Below, piece by piece: positions 27,699 through 36,700 of a stretch of 64,000 nt of DNA. The stretch's first letter is position 1. Every line of letters begins with the position of its first letter. Below the pieces are notes generated by a model. It saw nothing but the letters and a program-made list of their open reading frames with translations. It was not told where the DNA came from and ran no database searches. A program made the translations under genes and the position numbers. The DNA is from Psychrobacter sp. DAB_AL43B. GTDB lineage: Bacteria; Pseudomonadota; Gammaproteobacteria; Pseudomonadales; Moraxellaceae. The stretch is taken from NCBI RefSeq assembly GCF_900168255.1, contig NZ_LT799838.1:1550001-1614000 (forward strand). The letters are read 5' to 3'.

Positions 27699-28058
27699 CC
27701 AAAATGTGGGTGTAGCTTAACGCTAAATCCTTGTTTACAAATAACGGTTGTAAAGGATTTTTATAAAAATTGTGCAAGCTTGGAAGGGTTGTGATTATAC
27801 TTGAAATGAGCTCAATTTCCTACCGTTAAGGACAATACCTCTCATCTATATAATATAAGGCTGTCTGAAGTATTATATGTCAAGAACATAAATAGTTGGT
27901 TTAAGCAATTCGCTAAGACAGTTATAGTTTACGACTGTTTACTTAAATTGATTCGTGTATAATAAAGCGACTTTTATATTTTAATTGCTACTATTTTAAC
28001 TGCTACTTTTTATAAAAAACTATCTTAACGAATTTTAATCGTTTAACAAGGAAATATC
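27699..28058. other. Divergent promoter region between folE and fabI
   Basis: These 360 bp carry no ORF. A TATAAT box at 27958-27963 with a weak TGTTTA partner at 27936-27941 is the best candidate for fabI transcription. I found no clear operator or riboswitch. Confidence 0.5.
27936..27963 (+). promoter_or_regulatory. Candidate fabI promoter
   Basis: TATAAT at 27958-27963 is a perfect -10 box; TGTTTA sits 16 nt upstream as a poor -35. The predicted start lies near 27970, about 90 nt before the fabI ATG. Confidence 0.45.
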
Positions 28059-28865
28059 ATGCTACTACAAGGACAGCGTTTTGTCGTCACCGGCATTGCT
28101 AGCAAACTTTCTATTGCCTGGGCCATTGCTGAGGCGCTACATCGTGAAGGCGCCTCGTTAATTCTTACTTATCCCAATGATAAAATTAAAAAACGTGTGG
28201 ATATGGCGGCTGAAAAATTTGAGGCCGATCTAGTACTTGAATGTGATGTGGCGTCTGATGAGTCTATTGCGGCTTGTTTTGAGCAAGTCACTGCGCATTG
28301 GGGTGATGGTATTAATGGTGTGGTACATGCGATTGGCTTTGCACCAATGGATCAGCTTGATGGGGATTTTGTCAATGCGACGACCCGTGAGGGTAGCCAA
28401 ATTGCTCATGATATTTCAAGCTACAGCTTTGTGGCATTGGCAAAAGCCTCGCGTGAGTTGCTTGCCATGCGCCATGGCTCAATGTTGACGTTAACGTATG
28501 AAGGCAGTATTTCGGTATTGCCAAATTACAACGTCATGGGCATGGCAAAGGCCAGTCTTGAAGCGAGTGTTCGCTATCTTGCCACCTCTATGGGCGGTGA
28601 AGGTATTCGCGTTAATGCCATCTCAGCTGGTCCTATTCGTACGCTTGCCGCTAGTGGCATCAAATCATTCCGTAAAATGCTCGATATCAGTGAAAAGATT
28701 GCGCCGCTACAGCGCAATATCACTCAAGCCGAAGTCGGCAATGCCGCGTTATTCTTATTATCACCGTGGGCATCAGGTATCACTGGCGAGATCATGTTCG
28801 TTGATGCAGGTTTCAATACCGTTGCTATTAGCGAGCAGTTAATGATGCTCGATGAAGCAAAATAA
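28059..28865 (+). CDS. fabI: Enoyl-ACP reductase (NADH), FabI type
   Basis: FabI reduces trans-2-enoyl-ACP in the last step of each fatty-acid elongation cycle and is the target of triclosan-like inhibitors. It is a short-chain dehydrogenase fold of 268 residues with the FabI-type nucleotide loop [15 protein letters not shown] instead of the usual GxGxxG. The catalytic Tyr-Lys pair is in [17 protein letters not shown] near residues 157-164, and [13 protein letters not shown] follows. The region before the catalytic Tyr reads [14 protein letters not shown], a slight variant of the usual LSYLGAERAIPNYN. A terminator follows closely. Confidence 0.95.
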   Translation: MLLQGQRFVVTGIASKLSIAWAIAEALHREGASLILTYPNDKIKKRVDMAAEKFEADLVLECDVASDESIAACFEQVTAHWGDGINGVVHAIGFAPMDQLDGDFVNATTREGSQIAHDISSYSFVALAKASRELLAMRHGSMLTLTYEGSISVLPNYNVMGMAKASLEASVRYLATSMGGEGIRVNAISAGPIRTLAASGIKSFRKMLDISEKIAPLQRNITQAEVGNAALFLLSPWASGITGEIMFVDAGFNTVAISEQLMMLDEAK

Positions 28866-28904
28866 TTGTATTTAGTGATGAGTTATAGCGTTTGAGAAAT
28901 ACGC

Positions 28905-28930
28905 AAGGCAGCCAATTGGCTGCCTTTTTT
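28905..28930 (+). terminator. fabI terminator
   Basis: The palindrome AAGGCAGCCAATTGGCTGCC with flanking T-run forms a stem of up to 11 bp ending in six T residues, 40 bp after the fabI stop. Confidence 0.9.
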
Positions 28931-28976
28931 GGTTATACTATGGACTTTTTCAGTGATAAGCCATTAGGCGACAGAT

Positions 28977-29819
28977 ATGATAACCAGACTACCAAAGTGG
29001 ATATTGTGGGGCGGGGCAGTACTGGCATTTAGTGCAGGCTGTGTCAACACTGCAGCATTGATGGGTTTTACCAATTTGTCGGTATCTCATGTCACAGGCA
29101 ACGTGAGCTTGTTTGCAGCGGCTATTGCTTATTTAGACGCTCGCAGTATCTTATATATCGGTGCATTACTATTATCTTTTTTGGCAGGGGCAGTTTTGAG
29201 CGGCTTTGTCATTGGTCAGACGTCATTGAAACTGGGTAGACGTTATGGCACTGCACTATACATTGAAGCGGCATTATTGTTAATAAGCTATTGGTTATAC
29301 CAGCAGCATGATTATCTAGGACAATTGGCAGCTGCCATGGCATGTGGATTACAAAATGCGATGGTAGCGACTTATAGTGGCGCGGTTATTCGAACCACGC
29401 ACTTGACCGGATTGACCTCAGATATGGGGGCGGCTATCGGTAATTGGTTAGCAGGTCGGCGCATCAGTAAACCAACATTAGGATTTCAAGCGATCATCTG
29501 GTACTGCTTCTGCGGTGGTAGTGCTGTAGGGGCTTTTTTATATGCCAGAGTAGGCTACGGTGCTTTGTTCTTACCCATTGCTATTGTGTTGACTGCCGCC
29601 TTTGTCTACAACTATGTATCGGATAATCTGCCAGAAAAGAGACAGCCAAGACAAAAAAGCGCCCATCGGTTTGATGAGCGCTTTTTTTGTTTAAGTTTTT
29701 ATGTTCAAATAAATGTAAAACCGTATTTTATTTATCGTCTTCTTTATGGTCTTCGTGCTCGTGCATACCCTGCATCATATCGAGAGCTGAGTCATCGGTA
29801 CGCTGTTGGTCTTTTTTAG
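28977..29819 (+). CDS. DUF1275 (YoaK-type) membrane protein with anomalous C-terminal tail
   Basis: The first 220 residues form a six-helix membrane protein of the DUF1275 family; landmarks are SAGCVNTAALMGF, SHVTGNVSLFA, CGLQNAMVATYSGAVIRTTHLTG (core GLQNAM and RTTHLTG) and a final helix near 205. Function is unknown, possibly transport. The family normally ends near residue 220-230, but this frame runs on for about 55 residues after NLPEKRQ. That tail is translated straight through an intrinsic terminator (29653-29688) and then antisense to a small gene (29728-29889). The natural stop was probably lost, or most transcripts end before the tail is made. AGGCGA precedes the start. Confidence 0.8.
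   Translation: MITRLPKWILWGGAVLAFSAGCVNTAALMGFTNLSVSHVTGNVSLFAAAIAYLDARSILYIGALLLSFLAGAVLSGFVIGQTSLKLGRRYGTALYIEAALLLISYWLYQQHDYLGQLAAAMACGLQNAMVATYSGAVIRTTHLTGLTSDMGAAIGNWLAGRRISKPTLGFQAIIWYCFCGGSAVGAFLYARVGYGALFLPIAIVLTAAFVYNYVSDNLPEKRQPRQKSAHRFDERFFCLSFYVQINVKPYFIYRLLYGLRARAYPASYRELSHRYAVGLF
29653..29688. terminator. Bidirectional terminator inside the DUF1275 reading frame
   Basis: AAAAAAGCGC pairs with GCGCTTTTTT, and an inner CATC/GATG extends the stem, leaving a 5-nt loop. T-runs flank it on both strands. It lies 39 bp after the stop of the minus-strand small gene and inside the last fifth of the plus-strand DUF1275 frame. Confidence 0.88.
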
Positions 29820-29889
29820 CAAGGCCATCTTGATTGATATCTTGTCTTGCCATCTTAGTCGTTGAGTCAGTCTTATTGTCATCTGCCAT
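29728..29889 (-). CDS. Small acidic hydrophilic protein, 53 residues
   Basis: The minus strand encodes MADDNKTDSTTKMARQ followed by a highly charged sequence ending EHEDHKEDDK. AGGAG lies 6 nt before the ATG, an ideal ribosome site, and a strong terminator begins 39 bp after the stop. There is no hydrophobic segment, signal peptide or cysteine. The His/Asp/Glu-rich end (HEHEDHKEDD) could bind metal, which is only a guess. It resembles the small conserved hydrophilic proteins often missed by gene callers. It overlaps the tail of the DUF1275 frame by 92 bp on the opposite strand. Function unknown. Confidence 0.7.
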   Translation of the reverse strand: MADDNKTDSTTKMARQDINQDGLAKKDQQRTDDSALDMMQGMHEHEDHKEDDK

Positions 29890-30270
29890 GAGAGGCTCCT
29901 ATTTGTTTTTATTAACGTTCTTCACCAACTAAGTATGTGATACTGCTTATGAGTTGTACAGGGCAGATGTGGGCATATTTAGTGACGGTGTGTAACTTTG
30001 TATCAGCCCGACTCATAGTTCTCTTGAACAGATTTAAAAGTATATTTCTACAGCCAATTGGTTTTGGATAAATGAGATGAAACTATATTTCTAATATGGT
30101 TTTTATAATGCCTATATTGAACATATTTTGGTGGATAATGTTTCTGCTATGATGGCGGCGTATTTTGGTAAGCACAGTTATAAAGCTATTATTCACTGTT
30201 GAAATACGTCTTTATATTTATAATTTTTAACACCGTCTTTGGGCACAATAAGGACATTAAAGGACATTGT
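29890..30270. other. Gene-free region before the SLC13 carrier
   Basis: These 381 bp divide the minus-strand small gene from the plus-strand carrier. They contain the ribosome site of the small gene and AAAGGA before the carrier start. AT-rich boxes occur around 30110-30155 but none makes a convincing promoter pair. No ORF is credible. Confidence 0.5.
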
Positions 30271-31692
30271 ATGTCAGAGAAAAAACTAGACAGCCATCTA
30301 CCTGATGATGGCAATGAGTATTTATTTACTGATACCTTTCCAAAGGGTACAGGCAAAGGATTGATCGTTGTCGCCATTGCGGCGGTTATCAGTCTGTTTA
30401 TCTATAATGTATTGCCTTACGATATTAGTGCCAATAAAGGCCTCGCCATGTTGTTCTTTATCGGCGTGTTATGGTTGACTGAAGCGGTACATGTGACTAT
30501 TACAGCGATATTGGTCGTTGTCATAGGCGCACTTATTGGTTTACCTGACTTCGATGCTGCCATCGGTTTACAAAGCTTTGCCAATCCCATTATTTATTTG
30601 TTCTTTGGTGGTTTTGCGCTAGCGGCGGCGTTGCATGTGCAGCAATTAGATAGAAAAATTGCGCTCAAGATTCTATCCATGTCAGGCGGCAATCTTAGAA
30701 ACGCGGTATTCTTAATATTTGGGGTCACTGCATTTTTATCGATGTGGATATCGAACACGGCTACTGCAGCGATGATGCTGCCATTGGCGCTTGGTATTCT
30801 AACGCAGGTTGACCGTGAAAAAGACCGTGGCACTTTTGTATTCGTCCTATTAGGTATTGCTTATTCTGCCAGCCTTGGTGGTTTGGGTACGATTGTTGGT
30901 TCGCCGCCCAATGCTATTGCTGCCAAAGCGCTTGATATCGCTTTTGTCGATTGGATGAAGTTTGGTATTCCAATGATGCTAGTGCTGTTGCCATTATTGC
31001 TTGGTGCAATGTATTTGTTCCTTAAGCCTAACCTTAATCGTCAGGTAACGCTTAACGAAGACGAGCCTATTGAATGGAACAAGCCACGTGTGCTGACAAT
31101 TATCGTCTTTATCGTCACCGCATTGAGCTGGATACTCTCGAAACAAATTGGTGCAGCACTGAATGTCGATGATATTGATTCCATTGTCGCGTTATTAGCG
31201 GCATCAGCAGTGGTTAGTTTGGGTTTGGTGTCGTGGAAGCAAGTGTCTGACAATACTGACTGGGGCGTACTCATGTTGTTCGGTGGTGGTATTGCACTAT
31301 CAACGGTTTTAAAAGTATCAGGAGCATCTTTGGTTCTTGGTCAAACCGTTGCTAATGGACTGGCCTCTGCACCGCTTATCATAGTCGTACTTGCAGTCTC
31401 TGCGTTCATTATTTTCTTAACGGAGTTTGCTTCTAATACCGCTTCTGCAGCCTTGTTAGTACCTGTGTTTGCTGCCATTGCTGAGCAAATGGGTCTGCCG
31501 CCTGCAGTACTAGTAATGATTATCGGTATCGGTGCTTCTTGTGCCTTTATGCTACCGGTTGCTACTCCGCCAAACGCGATTGTCTTTGGTACGGGTCTCA
31601 TTAAGCAGACAGAGATGATACGTGTTGGTGTGATACTTAATATTATTGCTACGTTCGTAGTTGGTTTGTGGGCGTATTTTTTCTTACTATAG
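30271..31692 (+). CDS. SLC13/DASS-family sodium-coupled anion carrier
   Basis: This inner-membrane transporter of about 473 residues has around eleven hydrophobic segments. The family's repeated SNT motifs are visible: MWISNTATAAMMLP near residue 155 and EFASNTASAALLVP near 390. The matching glycine-proline hairpins are GTIVGSPPNAIAAK and PVATPPNAIVFGTG. DASS carriers of this type (SdcS, VcINDY) import C4-dicarboxylates or citrate with sodium; the exact substrate is not readable here. AAAGGA stands 7 nt before the ATG. A frame extending to 30199 was rejected because it adds 24 residues without a ribosome site. Aspartase elsewhere in the window would also feed C4-acid metabolism. Confidence 0.88.
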   Translation: MSEKKLDSHLPDDGNEYLFTDTFPKGTGKGLIVVAIAAVISLFIYNVLPYDISANKGLAMLFFIGVLWLTEAVHVTITAILVVVIGALIGLPDFDAAIGLQSFANPIIYLFFGGFALAAALHVQQLDRKIALKILSMSGGNLRNAVFLIFGVTAFLSMWISNTATAAMMLPLALGILTQVDREKDRGTFVFVLLGIAYSASLGGLGTIVGSPPNAIAAKALDIAFVDWMKFGIPMMLVLLPLLLGAMYLFLKPNLNRQVTLNEDEPIEWNKPRVLTIIVFIVTALSWILSKQIGAALNVDDIDSIVALLAASAVVSLGLVSWKQVSDNTDWGVLMLFGGGIALSTVLKVSGASLVLGQTVANGLASAPLIIVVLAVSAFIIFLTEFASNTASAALLVPVFAAIAEQMGLPPAVLVMIIGIGASCAFMLPVATPPNAIVFGTGLIKQTEMIRVGVILNIIATFVVGLWAYFFLL

Positions 31693-31723
31693 CTTAGCAA
31701 TCAAGATTGTTATAACCATAAAG

Positions 31724-31760
31724 ACCCAATGTTTAAGTGACTCTTGAACATTGGGTTTTT
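31724..31760 (+). terminator. Terminator of the SLC13 carrier gene
   Basis: ACCCAATGTTTAAG pairs with CTTGAACATTGGGT, with one G-T pair, around a 5-nt loop followed by T residues. Confidence 0.9.
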
Positions 31761-31888
31761 CATTTACTAGTAGCAATAATGTCTGTATAAAATACTTATC
31801 GTTTGTTCTCTTGTAGGCATAGGCAAAAGCATTCGAATCGTTTTTATAAAGAGTAAATAATGTCATCTCATTAAATGGAATTGATCAC

Positions 31889-32899
31889 ATGGCACAACGG
31901 TTAGTAAAAATCATCATTTATCTGCTTCTTGCTATCATTGCTCTACTAGCTGCGCTCATAGCCTTTTATTGGGCGCCTGATCGTAGCGTAACTGAGCTTA
32001 AGCAATGGCAATTACCTAACAGTGAGTTTATACCTATTCAAGGGTTGCAGGCTCATGTGCTGCAATCAGATAAGTGTGATGTTTATCGCAGTAAAGCGTC
32101 AATTGATCAAGCGGTTAGCACTGGAAAGTCGCTACCCGAAGCTGTGGTTTTATTGCATGGAACATCCGCAAGTTTGCACACATGGCAAGGCTGGACGAAA
32201 GCGTTAAGTGATGAATATTGTGTCGTTAGTATGGATTTACCGGGTTTTGGTTTAACCGGTCCATATACGGATGAGACGATAAAGTACAATAGCGCCAATT
32301 ACGCCAAATTTGTCGTGCAAGTGCTCGATCGCTTAAATCTAGAGCAAGTGACAAAAGTGACATTGGCAGGCAATTCTTTAGGGGGCAAAATCGCTTGGCG
32401 TACAGCGGCTCTTTATCCTGACCGTATTGATAAGCTTGTCTTAGTTGATGCCGTTGGCTATCCAGCGACGCCCAAACATGTGCCTATTGGTTTTAAGTTG
32501 GCAAAGTATTCGGCGTTGACGCCTATATTAAGTCGTGTATTGCCTCGAGATGTGGTTAGAAAAAGCGTGCTTAGTGTTTATGCTGATGATACTAAGGTCG
32601 ATGAAGCATTAATCAATCGATATTATGATTTGACGCTACGACAAGGTAACCGGCAAGCATTAAATCGTCGCCTACAAGAGACTGATAATAATAGTGACCA
32701 AGCACAAATTAAACAATTAGATTTACCGACTTTAATTATTTGGGGCGCACAAGATGACCTCATTCCCGTCGAGAATGCGGCGCTCTTTCATAGAGATATT
32801 GCTAATAGCCAGCTCAAAATATTTGATGATTTAGGGCATGTGCCGCACGAAGAAGATCCGGTGGCAACAGTTAAAGTAGTCAAAGATTTTTTAAAGTAG
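31889..32899 (+). CDS. Membrane-anchored alpha/beta hydrolase
   Basis: This 336-residue protein has one N-terminal membrane helix (KIIIYLLLAIIALLAALIAF) and an alpha/beta-hydrolase domain that should face the periplasm. The oxyanion region is VVLLHGTSASLHTW. The nucleophile serine is in LAGNSLGGKIAW near residue 169, the acid in IIWGAQDDLIPVENA, and the His in FDDLGHVPHEEDP near residue 318. The substrate is unknown; lipase- or esterase-like activity is typical of this group. It precedes the DUF1543 gene by 73 bp in the same direction. Confidence 0.85.
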   Translation: MAQRLVKIIIYLLLAIIALLAALIAFYWAPDRSVTELKQWQLPNSEFIPIQGLQAHVLQSDKCDVYRSKASIDQAVSTGKSLPEAVVLLHGTSASLHTWQGWTKALSDEYCVVSMDLPGFGLTGPYTDETIKYNSANYAKFVVQVLDRLNLEQVTKVTLAGNSLGGKIAWRTAALYPDRIDKLVLVDAVGYPATPKHVPIGFKLAKYSALTPILSRVLPRDVVRKSVLSVYADDTKVDEALINRYYDLTLRQGNRQALNRRLQETDNNSDQAQIKQLDLPTLIIWGAQDDLIPVENAALFHRDIANSQLKIFDDLGHVPHEEDPVATVKVVKDFLK

Positions 32900-32972
32900 C
32901 CACTCAAACTTATCGAGCTGATTAGTCACTGACTACTAACTGAATATATTTATCTAATAAGGAACGTGTAAG

Positions 32973-33569
32973 ATGCCAACCCTATATATGATTCAATTAG
33001 GCGGTCGTCCCAAAGGGCGGCTGATTGAGCAACACGATATATTTTTTGGCGTGGCCAATCAGGTTAATGAGTTAATAGAAGATATCAATAGCCATTGGCC
33101 TGAAGTCAAAAATAAGTGGCATATTGATTCGTACCGGGCAATTACCAAAGTTGATGATTATGCTATTAAATTGGTTGAATCAAGCAGCCAAGTAGAACAC
33201 AACCATGATTTAAAGCTATTTTTTATCAATTTAGGCGGTTATCAGCAGGGCAGCTTTGAAGAGTTTCATTATAAACTACTCATCGTTGCTGCCACTCAAG
33301 CGGAGGCGATCAAACAAGCAAAGCAGAGCGAATTTTATAAGCAGTTTACTTTTAATGATAAAGAATCACCTTTTAATGCTGCCTCACATATTGATGATAA
33401 GTTTGAGGTAGACATAGATGACATATATAACGTAAGCGACCTTATCTCAAATGTTGAGATTGTCATTGAGCCTATTGCTTGCGCGCTCGATGGAAGTCTA
33501 AATGCTGTAGAAGATAAAGAATACGTAGGATATTTAAGTATTAAAAACCTTAAAAAATTAGCACTCTAA
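32973..33569 (+). CDS. DUF1543-domain protein
   Basis: This 198-residue cytoplasmic protein shows the DUF1543 pattern, here as two related halves. The first contains MIQLGGRPKGRLIEQHDIFFGVA and the second FINLGGYQQGSFEEFHYKLLIVA (cores QLGGRPKGRLIEQHD and NLGGYQQGSFEEFH). Each LGG-x5-EEH/EQH motif lies at the start of a half, near residues 8 and 89. The family's function is unknown. The C-terminal part contains an acidic stretch (DDKFEVDIDDIYNV). It has an own AAGGAACG ribosome site and may be co-transcribed with the hydrolase before it. Confidence 0.8.
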   Translation: MPTLYMIQLGGRPKGRLIEQHDIFFGVANQVNELIEDINSHWPEVKNKWHIDSYRAITKVDDYAIKLVESSSQVEHNHDLKLFFINLGGYQQGSFEEFHYKLLIVAATQAEAIKQAKQSEFYKQFTFNDKESPFNAASHIDDKFEVDIDDIYNVSDLISNVEIVIEPIACALDGSLNAVEDKEYVGYLSIKNLKKLAL

Positions 33570-33762
33570 TAATATTGATTGTCGCTTATATATTTGTATG
33601 TTTTCAGCTATATAGCTTAATCACTTTATGTATCTGAGAGACTTATGATGGCTTTATTAATTTAAGACAGTCGTTCAGCAGCAATGCAAGCCTAAACCAT
33701 ACACGAGCAACTTGAATCACAGCGCAATTATCCCCATAATCTAACCACTTCCAAATAATAAA

Positions 33763-33774
33763 TAGCCTAAGTAA
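33763..33774 (+). repeat. Intergenic 12-mer TAGCCTAAGTAA, occurrence 2
   Basis: Exact match located two bases before the hrpA start codon, in place of a recognisable ribosome site. Confidence 0.6.
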
Positions 33775-33776
33775 AT

Positions 33777-36700
33777 ATGCCTGATACTCCAAAAGACAAT
33801 CAAGAAAACAACCAACACGTACAAGCTAAAAATCTGAACGCTGATGCAAACGATAAGCCACAGGAAAATACAGAAACTCAAAACACTGTTTCTGTTGCTA
33901 ATTTACCTGTACTCGCAAAAGATGAGTATTATCTAAGCCGTCTTGAGCGTGAGCTAGCACGTGCAAAATCGTCTAAAAAGCCTGCTGCTAATAAAAATAC
34001 CAATGCAGATGCCAAACACGACGCTAAAAATAGCAATGATTTAGAGAAAAAACGTACACAATTTGAAAAATTAAAAACCCGTTCACAACAAGCGGTGCAA
34101 GCGCGTATAGATAGTATTCCAGACGAGCTGGCAACCAAATTAAACCTTGATTTGCCAGTCAGCCAACGTGCTGATGATTTGATACAGGCGATTATTGATA
34201 ATCAAGTAATTATCGTTGCTGGCGAGACTGGTTCTGGTAAAACGACGCAGCTACCTAAATTAGCGATGCTGGCAGGTCGCGGTATACGTGGGCAGATAGG
34301 GCATACACAACCAAGACGGCTTGCAGCGAGAAGTGTAGCCAACCGGATTGCCGAAGAGTTGGGTGAGCAATTAGGTAATACCGTCAGCTTTAAGATTCGC
34401 TTTAACGAGCAGGGTACGGCGCAATCAGTCGTTAAGCTGATGACTGATGGTATCTTATTGGCTGAGCTTGGTCATGATCGCTTTTTGAGTAAATACGATA
34501 CGATTATTATTGATGAAGCGCATGAGCGTAGCCTTAATATTGACTTTATTATGGGCTATCTTAAAAAACTGCTACCTAAGCGTCCAGACTTAAAAGTCAT
34601 TATTACCTCGGCGACACTGGATACCAAGCGCTTTAGTGAATATTTCAGTCATTACGACGCCAAGCTTAAACGCCAAGTACCAGCGCCTATCTTTAATGTA
34701 GAAGGGCGCAGTTTCCCAGTCGAAGTACGTTATCGTCCATTGACTGATGAGCCGGTGACTAGCTCAGACGATGACAGCTACGATGATTTTGAAGAGAATC
34801 TACCGCGTGCCGTAGTTGCCGCAGTAGAAGAATGCTTTAGCGATGCGCAAAATAAAGGTCATGCTGATCAAGCTGATATCTTGATATTTGCGGCGACTGA
34901 GGCTGAGATACGTGAGTTACAAGATGTCCTTGAGCGGCACGGACCAAAGCATACCGAAGTGCTGCCACTATTTGCACGGCAGACTTACGAAGAGCAGCAG
35001 CGCATCTTTCAGCCGTCCGGTCGTGGTCGTCGTATCGTCATTGCGACCAACGTTGCTGAGACTGCGTTGACTGTACCCGGTATTCGCTATGTCATTGATT
35101 TAGGTTTTGCGCGGATTTCGCGTTATTCGTATCGTTCGCGCGTTCAGCGTTTACCGATTGAAGCCATTGCGCAGGCTGCCGCCAATCAGCGTAAAGGTCG
35201 CTGTGGTCGCGTTGCGCCCGGGGTTTGTATACGCTTATATAGCGAGGAAGACTTTAGTGGTCGTCCTGAGTTTACGGAACCTGAGATTTTACGTACCAAC
35301 TTAGCATCTGTTATTTTGCAAATGGCAAATCTGCGTCTAGGCAGTGTCGATGACTTTGAGTTTATCGAGCCACCTGATAGTCGTTTAGTTACTGATGGGC
35401 ATAAACTGTTAAATGAGCTAGGTGCGATTACTGAAAAAGACGAGCAAGCAGCTAGCCAGTCAAATGCTAAGGCGAATAGCACAGCAAGCAGTAAGCCAAA
35501 ACGCCAAGGTCTGGATCATTTAAAGTTGACGCGAATTGGGCAACAGATGGCGCGTATGCCAATCGATCCAAGGCTGGCACGTATGCTGGTTGCCGGTTCC
35601 GACTTTGACTGTATCCGTGAAATGCTGATTGTGGTTGCCGCGCTTGCAGTCCAAGACCCGCGTGAACGTCCAGCCAATAAGCGTACCCAAGCTGATCAAA
35701 AGCATGCAGAATTCCGTCAAGACGATTCAGACTTCTTGTTTTATCTTAGTTTATGGAAAGCATTGTTTGAAAAAGATGAAGACGGTAATAAGCTATCAGG
35801 TAATCAGCGCAAGCAGTTTACCAAGAAAAACTATCTCAGCTTTCCACGCGTACGAGAATGGCATCAGACCCATCGTCAGTTGGTGCAAATGGTCACCGAG
35901 CTTAAGCTGACTGATGATCCCGACTCAAAACCTAATACTAAAAATGGTGAGTTAGTTAATAGTGATCCAACGGGTGTTGAAGATGAGGAACTTAAAGCGG
36001 TTAAATATGCCAATTTGCACCGTGCATTATTGACCGGATTGTTATCTATCATTGCTCACAAGACTGAAAGTCGTGGTGAGTATCTGGCCGCTCGTCAGCA
36101 AAAGACTAAGATTTTCCCAGCCAGTACAGTATTTAAACAGATACCACCGTGGGTAATGGCGTTTGAAATGGTAGAGACTTCGCAAGTCTTTATGCGGACC
36201 GTTGCCAAGATTGAACCTGAATGGATTATCTCAGCAGCTGGCAACTTATTAAAATACCACTACTTTGAACCGCATTGGTCGAAGAAGACTGGGCGCGTCA
36301 AAGCCTACGCGCAGATTAGTTTGTTTGGGCTAATTATTATTGGCAAGCAGCTGACCAATTATGAACAAGTCAATTTAATTGAAGCGCGTGAGATATTTAT
36401 CCGTGATGGCTTAGTGACGGGTAACTTCGGTAGGCAAGCACCATTTTTACAGCATAATATGGATAAAGTGGCAGATATTGAGCGGATTGAAGATAAATTG
36501 CGTCGCCGCGATTTATTGGTCGATGAAGAAACACTTTATCAATTTTATGATAAAAAAATTCCTGAGCATATTGCCAGCCGTAAAGCCTTTGAAGATTGGC
36601 GTGCGGAAGTCGAAAAGACCGATAGCAAATATCTGTTCTTTACCGATGATGATGTACTCAATAGCCAAGCGCCGACGACTGGCGATTTCCCAGAAGTTTG

